Below, in pieces: positions 40,201 through 48,517 of a stretch of 64,000 bases of DNA (position 1 is the stretch's first letter; every line of letters starts with the position of its first letter). The notes under the pieces are model-generated. The model was not told the origin of the DNA. It worked only from the letters and a program-made list of their open reading frames with translations, and did no database searches. A program made the position numbers and the translations under genes. The DNA is from Nematostella vectensis (Eukaryota; Cnidaria; Anthozoa; Actiniaria; Edwardsiidae): positions 1,984,001-2,048,000 of the forward strand of contig NC_064046.1 of the NCBI RefSeq assembly GCF_932526225.1. The letters are read 5' to 3'.

Positions 40201-43200
40201 AAAACTTTATTTCCTGCTCGTTTTAGCTGAGCCCTCCAATTTCTTGGATTTCTTGTTACTCTTTGCGCTTTTCCCCATTTCATTGGCACCCTTATTCTTA
40301 AACTTGTGCAAATTAACTTCATCAACTGGTTTTGACATAGATTTAATTTTCTTGCTTGCAGTTTCGCCGGATTGACACAATTTCAGCGCTAGGGTTAGAT
40401 TTTGCTCACGAAGCAGTCTTTCTTTCAGGCTTGAATCTCACTCCAGTCACTAAACGGTAACGAATTAACTCGTCGGTGAGGGTCCCAAACTCACAAATGG
40501 GCGCTAAATGTCTTAAATTATTGATATACGCATCAACTGTCTTATTGGGCAACTGAGCCGAAGTGTTGAACTTGAATCTTTCAAACACGACATTCTTTTG
40601 GGGGCGTAAATAATTCACCAGTGCCGCTAGCACTTTCTTGATATCTCTCGGTTGCTTTTCTGACAGGCCTAGGTTCTAATTTGCAAACACTCTCTGCCCA
40701 TTATTGATCTTAAGGTAGCTAATCTGACCTGCTGTTCCTTTTTATTCAACACTGTGGCGATTTCATAATCTTCCAAGCGTTGCTTGTCCCAGTTCGATGG
40801 AATATCTCCTTGACAACTCATCTTTTCGGCAACCGGCAAATTTCTTATTCGGAATAGAGATTATACATTTTATTAAGAAAAATGAAAGCAAAAATATGTA
40901 GTCATGGGTTTGGGTACGCATGGGACCAACAGAACTGCCTAAATTTCGTAGATTTTTGGATCAAATGAAATTAAGGCTAAGTGATATCCCAAAACCAAGA
41001 ATGGGAAAGTGAAATATTTGATGACAATAGGTCAAGCCCCCTCTCAAATACCAGGCTACGAATGTTTAGATTGCATAAAAAACTACGATATCAAAAATTT
41101 TTAGAGAATATAACCAACATAACATAGGGCATCTAAACAAGACTCAGCAACCACGCCCATTACATCGAGATAGGGAGTAGCCTGATTTCAGACGCAAACA
41201 CGAGAGTCCACCCCACTCCCCCTCTTTGCTACGTCTGATACATCTCAGCACGTATCGTGTTCCGCTATTATTAAGATAAGCCAATCAGACCGAGGGTTGT
41301 ATTTTTCAAACCCTGGGAATACGAGGAATGGTGCATGTATACAAATATCGAAATTTGCTCCTTGCCTCATACTGGTGTACCACACAAAAGCTCTGGAAAT
41401 CGGCTTTCTTTTTACGGGGTAAGTGTCTGAAAATCTCTTGTAAGCGTTTGAAAATCAGGCTTCATCGCCTGACATTTACTAGATAACACTTTTTCTAGCA
41501 TATCTTTGTACATTTCACATTAGTTTGAGAATTATCAAGACCTTTTTTTCTTATAGAATTTATTTTCTTAGAGTTATTGGTAAATCATAAAAAAATTGAT
41601 GGCCGTTTTGCTTTCAGAGCCCTAACTTGCCATGTCCGATGTCTTGATAAAGCTGATATCTGAGATTGAAGGACCCGCGGTATAAAAGGCGCGGACCTGG
41701 TCCAAGTCGTCCATAAATAACGGATTTATTTCCTCAGTCCAAAATGACATCAAAATGCGACCTAACGATGTCTCAAAATACTAAAAATAGCCGGTAAAAT
41801 GAGATAGAAGTTGGTAAAACAGAGCCATTTTATCTGTCGGAAAAAATATCAATCACTTCCGTGCGCGGTTAGTCTGGTAAAATACAGTAATGTTATTTGA
41901 GGTTTTCCATCAAAATTACGAAAAGGGGCTTCCTCAATATTTATTCAAATGTATGAGGGGATTTGATAAAAATATGCCGTGCTTTTGAGTGAAATGTTTC
42001 AGTGATACAACTTTTGAATCAACTAGATCCACAAATAGAGCAACAAAATGTTATACAAGACAATTAATTAAGCCTTTTTAATCTCCTTTACCTTCCCATT
42101 CAAGCTAGATTTCAATAGACAATAGCACAGGTATTGGGGAAGTCAATCAAGCGCCATTTGCTTTCCCGCGTGTTTTAGGATAATCCTCGCTTTAGCTTAT
42201 CAGCAACCCTTTTCTTCATCACCATGCGAAGATAAGTTCATACAAAATATCGGATATTAAAAATTTCTTCCTACAGTTTCTTGATTCAGTGGACTTTGAT
42301 GGATTCCATAAAAGTTTTGTGAACTTTCAAAGCGATTAATTCACGGCAGAACGACTCTAAAATCCAACTCTGTAATCTCTATCATTCACAATTTTGACAC
42401 AAGAGCTGCTGTTGTTGTTTACCAGAGTACTTCGTCGAAAGATGAATCCACTTTGATAGGTTTTCGCCTCAAAATAAGCAAGGAGAAAACAAAAGAGAAA
42501 GTAAGAGCAAGTCTTCGTTCAGCAAAGTTCTCTCAACTGCGCAGAAATCGTGCGCATTGTTTAGGTCAAGGTGACTGAGGCGTTGTCAAAAACTTGCAAA
42601 GACGCGGGCATTTATTTCGCGCACAAGAATCCAAAATAAATTTATTTATATTATAGATATGTTTCTTTTTTCACCACAAAAAGATCGGGGATGGTTTGTA
42701 GGAGGTGTGTAGGGTATTCAATTTATTATGTTTTTTTATTCCTCGGAAATTTTCAGTGTTTATGACAAATGGGAAAGAAAGTTTGTAGAGCTCTGCACTA
42801 ATTGACGGTTTGAGTGAGTCGCCATCTGCCCATTGGCTCCTTTTATACCGCAGGTGCAGCCCCTGCGCGCCCCCGCACAACATGGGATTTTATAGCGCAG
42901 GTCCATCTTTATAAAATCGTTAAAAGTATTGCGTCATAACAAGAGACCATGATATAAGAGAATTAATCCCCGTGGCCCATGATGTCGTCCATGAAAGCTA
43001 TTTTTTGTCAATTATAGCATCCATACATGGTTCGTCGCGCCATATTTGGTTATGGGCATCAGCAGTGATAACTTTTACTGGGGAAGTTGATCCCAGAGCC
43101 TAAAAACACGCACTCTATGTATTACAATGTCCCAGAAACGGTTGATTGGCACCAGCGTACTCTATGGAAGATTATTCTCACATCGTTCGTAAAAAAGGAT

Positions 43201-44393
43201 GGTATCCAAATGTAATCGCGCTTAAGACTCATGTTGCTAGAAAACGTGAGCCCTAACCAATCAGAGGCGTATCTAAAAATAACTGCTTTTTTTTAAAAAT
43301 AGCTTTCACGGACGTCATCATTGGAACATACCCTAATACGGGGGATTCGTTCTCTTACATCATGGTCTCTTGGTCATAACTTACCCCCCCCCCCCCTCAC
43401 CCCATCACAGATTGACTAAAGCTCAAGACAAATGAACACCATCTATTACATCACTGAACACCATCATATCAAACCATTTCTTGAAATAATCAACTCCTTG
43501 TACCAGATTGCCAAGTTAAGCCCCTGGGAATGGAGTCCCGCGCTATAAACGACTCGGCAATAACCGCATCAAGTAACTACAACGCTTGGACCAGGGCTGA
43601 ATACGGTCGTCTCAACAATAGGGAGGAGGTGTCCAACTCACACCATGGGATGTGGATGGCGTCAAGAAATCGCGCTGGGGAGTACCTTCAGGTCGACCTT
43701 GGACAGGCCGTAATAGTAACAAAAGTGGCTACGCAAGGACGACCAACAACCGACCGATGGGTGACAAGCTATAAGATAGGTTATAGCTCTGACCTCACAA
43801 CCTGGCTTGTGTATCGCGATGATGGACAGGAAAAGGTAACTGGCTGACAAGTGAGAAGGGTAGGAAAAGAGATTGGATGGGGTAAGGGGGCGAGAGGGGA
43901 TGGTGGGACTGAGTTTTTTTTTTTTTTTTTTTATCAAAGAGGGGAATTCTCGAGTATACAAAGGGGGGAGCTGAGGCTTAATGGCTCCACCAGGTGGGAG
44001 GGGGGTCGAGGGGAGTATTTAGGGTTATGGAGGCTGAAGCTTTTAGAACTTTGCTACTTGTAAACGCTCTGACCAATAATCGCACCGGTAAATTGTTGTG
44101 TGTATGCTTTAACAAGGTGGAGTTTGTCGGGCCCCAAGTGAAGACAAAAAACTGGCGCGACTCATAAAAATATGTTGGCGGGTCACGCCGGACATAGAGT
44201 AGACTTCTGGCTTCCTCTCTGTAGATATGTAAGTCTCAGTTTCCTCTTTCAGGTGTTTTCTGGTAATTCAGACAGGAACACGATCGTCTACGGGATATTT
44301 GAGCCGCCTATTCTTGCTCGAGGGATACGCTTCGTGGTGGAAACCTTCGAACAGATGCCAGCTCTGCGAGTCGAAATTTTTGGATGCAAGTAA
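31208..44393 (+). CDS. Secreted PAN/apple plus F5/8 type C (discoidin) protein, 4 exons
   Basis: Exons 31208-31413, 31993-32171, 43507-43835 and 44253-44393 join in phase to 284 residues. Residues 1-20 form a signal peptide. Residues about 22-127 are a PAN/apple-like domain with many cysteines (DC, NCRQNC, NVCSSFNF, RCELN, CSSGFCGPDKSC). Residues about 130-283 are a discoidin domain that opens with CQVKPLGMES, contains ITASSNY, GEYLQVDLGQ, ITKVATQGR-like and VYRDDGQEK motifs, and closes with LRVEIFGC; the first and last Cys would pair. Discoidin and PAN domains bind carbohydrate or protein, so an extracellular adhesion or recognition role is inferred. Intron 2 is 11.3 kb and full of retrotransposons. 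The first exon and its upstream flank are those copied in the tandem array. Confidence 0.85.
31547..31693. mobile_element. Short hAT-like MITE in intron 1 of the discoidin gene
   Basis: The ends CAGGGGCGGATC and GATCCGCTACTG are near-inverse copies, a pattern common for small hAT-type MITEs. No ORF; target duplication not clear. Confidence 0.55.
33604..33756 (-). repeat. 3' LTR of the nested gypsy-type element
   Basis: Read on the minus strand it starts TGTTATATATTGGGATAGGC and ends CCTGAAAACA (TG...CA). It contains AATAAA and follows a polypurine tract (GAAACGGGGAGA). Length is 153 bp. No matching 5' LTR is present in the window. Confidence 0.75.
33604..37146 (-). mobile_element. Younger Ty3/gypsy-type element nested in the outer integrase
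   Basis: Minus strand, from high to low coordinate: end of gag with a zinc knuckle C-x2-C-x4-H-x4-C near 37060-37000 (a second knuckle has lost one Cys), aspartic protease D-T-G-A-A (36933-36730), reverse transcriptase with an intact Y-I-D-D box and RNase H (36495-35337), integrase HHCC and core (35177-34105), polypurine tract (33757-33768) and 3' LTR. A frameshift splits RT near 36320, another garbles RNase H near 35520, and the integrase has a break near 34650. The 5' end, including the 5' LTR and most of gag, is missing: at about 37146 it abuts the outer element directly. Confidence 0.88.
37963..38713. mobile_element. 751-bp MITE inserted in the outer gypsy RNase H
   Basis: Ends GGGGGCCGGTTCCTGAAA and TTTCAGGAACCGGCCCC are inverted, followed inward by repeated GGTTAA/TTAACC motifs (GCGCTAACCCAGGGTTAA). 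It separates RNase H (up to 37960) from RT (from about 38810). No ORF. The class is not assigned because the target duplication is unclear. Confidence 0.8.
40821..42939. other. Intron 2 remainder, no gene recognised
   Basis: AT-rich sequence beyond the outer gypsy gag. The expected 5' LTR of that element was not identified. CCGCGGTATAAAAGG near 41675 and CCTTTTATACCGCAGG near 42840 are inverted relative to each other and may bound a further 1.2-kb element. No protein-like frame was seen. Confidence 0.35.
42940..43372. mobile_element. 433-bp foldback MITE with GTCATAA target duplication
   Basis: Ends CAAGAGACCATGAT and ATCATGGTCTCTTG are inverse copies. The arms continue about 65 bp with ATGTCGTCCATGAAAGCTAT on the left matching ATAGCTTTCACGGACGTCAT on the right. 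Both sides carry GTCATAA (42933-42939 and 43373-43379). A 7-8 bp target and CA/TG ends suggest a hAT-type source (inference). Confidence 0.85.
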
Positions 44394-44448
44394 ATGCTCA
44401 AAGGGAGCGCAGCGACCGGAGAGCAAGTCTAATCTTGGTATCGCATAT

Positions 44449-44640
44449 GATTTTTCGTGTCCACACCACAGGCTTCCCAGTCGGTTGATTTGTATTTTGA
44501 TTTCATGCTGATCAGCGGTGTTTTTAGCACATGCGCAAGTTTCATATAGTGGATGCGATTTTTCGTGTCCACACCACAGCTTCCCAGTCGGTTGATTTGT
44601 ATTTTTATTTCATGCAGATCAGCGGTCTTTTTCGAGAACC
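44449..44640. repeat. Two 108-bp tandem copies downstream of the discoidin gene
   Basis: GATTTTTCGTGTCCACACCA recurs at 44449 and 44557, followed in both by TTCCCAGTCGGTTGATTTGT. The remaining spacer is diverged. Confidence 0.85.
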
Positions 44641-44967
44641 CCTGTACTGAAACATGTTTGTCCCTTCCTTCGAGCATTCACTTTCTATTAGAAATTTCTA
44701 GTAGCTGATTATAAATACGGCGGCTTTTAGGGGTCTTTCAATTTCAAAAGTAGTTGTGACTTGCAAGCCGAAGGGCCCTTAAATACCCGCTTGTTTTAGC
44801 TGTACTCACATTTCATATTTACTTAATTTCGAAAACGCTGCCAGTGCAAGTGACGATTGGCGAAAGTTCTAAAAATGACCGTCTATTGAATTAATTATTT
44901 GCAAGGATAAAGATGATACGTAAACTCGTCCTCAGCTTCTCGCGCTTCGCGCTCGACCCTGTATCAC

Positions 44968-45080
44968 CGCTTAATGTAACACTAACGTTTAACGTAACAA
45001 AAATCGCCGCTTAATGGCTTAATGTAATAAAACAGTTAACGCTTAATGTAACAAATTTTCAACGCTTAATGTAATAACAA
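44968..45080. repeat. Short tandem CGCTTAATGTAA repeat
   Basis: About five degenerate copies of CGCTTAATGTAACAAA with variable spacers. No coding potential. Confidence 0.7.
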
Positions 45081-45114
45081 TGAATTTGGATAGATTCCGA
45101 AAGAACAATTCGAA

Positions 45115-45700
45115 AGACAACCAAATTGGGGTAAGTCGTCTAAGCGTCAAGGGGGTGTAACGGGCGGGGGGGTGTCATTTAGCTTTGCGTCATCAATGAC
45201 GTCATACCAAATGCCAATATCAATATCTTGAGCTACGGAAGTTGTGGCACGACCAAATTTAGGCCAAGTTGTCTAGAGGTCAAGGGGGGGGTCCAGAAAA
45301 ATGGACACGTGACATTACGTCATTGATTACGTCATCATAACTAGGAAAATCATATCTTGAGCTACGAGAGTTGTGACTCGACCAAACTTCCTTGCTTGAT
45401 TGTCATTTAAAACTCATTTATACCTGGGCGGAAACCTAACGATAGTTATCACGAGATATGAGTATCTTCGTTTTGATGACGTCATCAATGACGTCACACC
45501 TCACCTGACTATTTATGCACCCCCCCTTGACACCTACATGACATTCTCCAAATGTGGTTGCCCGACGATGTTTCTATCCCGAGATATGAGTATTTTCGTT
45601 TTAATGACGTCATAGATGACGTCACACCTCACATGACTGTTTATGCACCCCTCTTGACATCTACATGACATTCTCCAATTTTGGTTGTCCGATGATGTTT
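45115..45700. repeat. Palindromic cluster of four CRE-bearing units
   Basis: Two units on the plus strand (45115-45390) are followed by two units in reverse orientation (45420-45700); each is about 130-140 bp. Shared blocks are CAACCAAATTGG, a GTCAAGGGGG stretch, the TGACGTCA pair and ATATCTTGAGC or its relative ATATCTCG. Perfect TGACGTCA occurs at 45197, 45477, 45489, 45604 and 45617, often as two sites 12-13 bp apart. No ORF. Confidence 0.8.
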
Positions 45701-46447
45701 TAATCATCCTGTCAAAATTAATAATAATATCATATCTCGTGTTGACAGTACTAAGTTCTTAGGAGTTATTATTCATGACAACTTCTCTTGGAAACAGCAT
45801 ATCCTAACAATTCGCTCCAAAGTCTCAAAAGTCATCGGTATAATCTCTAAAGCTAGACAATCTCTTTCTCCAACTGCACTCTTGACTCTATACAACTCTC
45901 TTTTCTTACCTTATCTTAATTATTGTACACTAATTTGGGGATCAACTTTTGATTCTTATACCAGACCTCTATTTCTCTTACAAAAAAAAATAATCCGTAT
46001 CATTTCTTCCTCACCTTGGAGGGCCCATACAAAAACACTCTTTCAAATATATATTCTCCTGACACTGCCATCTTGCTTTGTTTTCTCACACCTTTATAAT
46101 TTGCTTCCCCTGTCTCTATCTTCAATCTTCTGTGTCAATTCATATATACATAATTACACAACGCGCTCAAAGCATAATTTACATAAAAAAAAAAACATAA
46201 AAAACGACCTCTACTACAAGTCAACGATTTTAGTTTAGTTTAGATTAGTTATTATTATTAATATTATATTGTTATTGTATTATTATAATGTTTTTTTTTC
46301 TTTTTTATTGTATCAAGCTATACATCGATCCTTCACTCCTGTACTATTAAAATATCATGACATTAATTAAGCCACTTAAGCCTCCGGCTTTGGCTCTTTC
46401 AATGTATGTTATCACCAAGTTTTACCAATAAAAATTGATTGAAAAAA
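45700..46447 (+). mobile_element. 5'-truncated LINE (CR1/L2-like) 3' end
   Basis: The frame from about 45710 to 46238 reads like the C-terminal part of a non-LTR reverse transcriptase: STKFLGVIIHDNFSWKQHI, then LLTLYNSLFLPYLNYCTLIW, then LQKKIIRIISSSPWRAHT. It is followed by an AT-rich 3' UTR and ends AATTGATTGAAAAAAAA, as expected for a CR1/L2-type tail. The catalytic RT core is absent, so the copy is dead. It lands beside an old fragment of the tandem-array unit. Confidence 0.85.
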
Positions 46448-46660
46448 AATATCTTGGTCTCTGTTGTCTACATGTTTTCAAAAGGCAAGTTATTTTCCTA
46501 TCTATCCAACGCTTATTTTTGAAGTTAAGAAACTTTCATATGGCGATAGCAGAGCTGGAGGGGCAATGATCACTGAATGCTCGCATGGCTTCGTGTAAAC
46601 GCATGTTAGACTTTTCTTTTTTCTTTTCCTTTTTATTCGTTCATATAAAAACATTCCTCC
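46448..46660 (+). repeat. Relic of the tandem-array unit, 15 kb downstream
   Basis: Diverged copy of part of the array unit: CTTGGTCTCTGTTGTCTACA, GTTTTCAAAAGGCAAG, GCGATAGCAGAGCT, CACTGAATGCTCGCATG and TTCCTTTTTATTCGTTCATA match 18150-18560 in order. A central block of the unit is missing. Confidence 0.8.
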
Positions 46661-46667
46661 TCCCCCT

Positions 46668-47170
46668 AGCATCCCTCGGCTCCCAGTTTCCATTCTCCCC
46701 TTCGCATTTGACTAGTACTTGGTCTTACCCTCTGATGATAAACCCTGTACTAGAACACACGTGAGGCTGCCTAACCTTTCAAAGAGCTCTATGAAATATT
46801 CTATTCCTTATTTACCGTCATGCATCGTGCATGTTTTTGAACTTTTGTTGTTTTCATTATATTTTAACTCACTTCTTTCTCCACCAGCATGTACACCTTA
46901 CCCCATATCAGCCTTTTTGTTTTCCAGTTTATACCTCCTTACCCACTACCTCTTTCCTAATCTTCCCATTCACCCTATACGTCATAGTAAGAACAACTGC
47001 ATCACTATACCGGACACTCCTTATAGTCCAACTCCACTCACTGTAGCATTATCCCCACAATAACCCTCCCGCCCTCACCCCTGCCACCTACCTTTACCCG
47101 TATCACAATCATTATCCCCTTTTTTATGTCCCCAAGGGCCATGGTACGAATACCCGCTTTTAACCAAAAA
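46668..47170 (+). repeat. Dispersed repeat X, copy 2
   Basis: Reverse-complement partner of 16512-17035. It runs from TCGGCTCCCAGTTTCCATTC to CCATGGTACGAATACC and is pyrimidine-rich on this strand. Frames across it look unconstrained. Confidence 0.8.
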
Positions 47171-47368
47171 TTGTGTTGATCTTATCAGCGGAGCAATATG
47201 CCACGCAGCATGCGCAGCAAGCCTAAAGGTTCGGGGGGGGGGGGGGGGGGGGAAGAGAGGCGAAGGCGCGCGCGCAAGGGAGAGGGAAGGTTGAAGGAGC
47301 TCCTTTTCCCTACATTTACATTCGCCCATCATCTGCAGGCTCACCGGGTACGCTTTTCCCTCATTTTC

Positions 47369-47488
47369 CCCAATCTCGTCCCCAGAGCCCTTCTTATTTC
47401 TGCGCATGCGTCGCCAAACGTTTGACGACGCATGCGCATAGATACGACGCATGCGCATAGATAAGAAGGGCTCTGGGTCGAGATTGTC
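47369..47488. repeat. Hairpin with NRF-1-like GCGCATGCGTC sites
   Basis: CAATCTCGTCCCCAGAGCCC with TCTTATTTCTGCGCATGCGT on the left is inverted as ACGCATGCGCATAGATAAGA and GGGCTCTGGGTCGAGATTG on the right. The loop is AAACGTTTGAC. An extra copy of the CGACGCATGCGCATAGATA block sits in the right arm. Probably a small foldback MITE. A poly-G run lies at 47232-47251. Confidence 0.7.
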
Positions 47489-47515
47489 ATCTTGACCAGA
47501 CCTTTGCGCTTGCGA

Positions 47516-47796
47516 ATGCCTAGTGCACACTAGCAACATAACGACATGGGCGCGCGCACTATGTTTAGCCCGACATAACGACATGGACATAATGACATAA
47601 AAGAAAAAAACATGTTTTTTTCTCCTAGGTCGTTATATCCATGTCGTATTTGTATCTCACTAATCTTGAAAAGCCCTTAGACCCAGGCCTCCCAGAGATT
47701 GACCGAGCGGGTTTAAAGGTCACCCAAATATTGATATGATAAGATTGCGCGCGCCCATATCGTTATGTCGATATGTCGCTAGTGTGCACTAGGCAT
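47516..47796. mobile_element. 281-bp MITE upstream of DNAJA2
   Basis: Left end ATGCCTAGTGCACACTAGC and right end GCTAGTGTGCACTAGGCAT are exact inverse copies. Both are followed inward by AT-rich GACAT/CGTTATGTC motifs and GGGCGCGCGC. Other CGACATGGACAT-type motifs repeat inside. No ORF. Confidence 0.8.
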
Positions 47797-48478
47797 AAGA
47801 GGGCTATAAGCCACGCCTCAACAGCACGGAAACCTCGAGCAGTGGTCGCCGTCCCCCCACCCCTCCTAGAGATTTTCGATGTCCGTTACGGTCTTGTCAC
47901 GAGCGAACCTTATTGCACAATTGCTTTACTTACTAAGAATAGATACATTGCATCATCCTTAAAATATCAAAAATTCTAGAATATTCTAGCTGGAAAAGAA
48001 ACACATGTTCCAACGTTAATGAAATAATTTCAGCTGTGCTCTAGAAAGTTATCAAAACAATAAGTAAAATGACTCACTATCACACCGCCAAGAAACTAAT
48101 TAATCAAATAAAGAACGACGCACAATCTTGCTTTCGCATTCTGGCTGAAGTATGAGACTTCATAGTCTACCTCGCAGCCGTTCTGCTTATGAGGGTTCAA
48201 GGGGCGCCTAGCGTGACTAGTCGAGAACGGCTGCAAAGGAAAGACTTCATCACTAAGACTGAGTGAGATGAAAAAATAGCAGAGCCCAGCCCTTCAGGTA
48301 GATTGATATTATATAAGGCCTCATGAGGTCTCACAGAGGGGCAGATTATGTAGACCAGGTCAGCAGGCAGATTGCCACAGGAAATCCGCGGCATTGATAA
48401 ATCACAGTATATGCGATGACTTATAACCAGGATTCGGGATCCCTGTTGTGCGTGTTGGGACTGGGATGACGGGATATC
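47797..48478. other. DNAJA2 upstream flank
   Basis: No gene or clear repeat seen. It contains AT-rich DNA and a short mixed region at 48200-48400 without protein-like composition, and probably holds the distal DNAJA2 promoter. Confidence 0.35.
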
Positions 48479-48488
48479 GTGACGTCAC
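48479..48488. promoter_or_regulatory. Perfect CRE palindrome in the DNAJA2 proximal promoter
   Basis: GTGACGTCAC lies 30 bp upstream of the DNAJA2 start codon. It contains the full TGACGTCA consensus for CREB/ATF-type bZIP factors. The position in the likely core promoter or 5' UTR makes it a plausible functional site; binding is an inference. Confidence 0.55.
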
Positions 48489-48517
48489 TCGTCAGTTCCT
48501 ATGTTGCCCAATGCAAG

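Larger units (their letters stand above)
32780..40820 (-). mobile_element. Broken Ty3/gypsy-type retrotransposon (outer element)
   Basis: Read on the minus strand from 40820: gag start (40820-40380, with a degraded frame), a zinc knuckle C-x2-C-x4-H-x4-C near 40105-40160, an aspartic protease with D-T-G-A near 39870-39900, reverse transcriptase 39370-38810, RNase H 37960-37700 (CDASERGLGT), integrase zinc-binding domain 37356-37150, integrase core 33600-33368 and a C-terminal tail 33016-32780. It is dead: the RT active-site box that should read x-x-D-D reads R-D-Y-I, many stops and frameshifts are present, a C-run has replaced integrase core residues near 33450, and other elements are inserted in RNase H and integrase. 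No LTRs were identified. Confidence 0.85.

Noticed and set aside
47075-47590. A 171-codon minus-strand open frame
   Set aside because: It runs through repeat X, a poly-G run and the NRF-1-like hairpin; composition follows the repeats and there is no homology I recognise.
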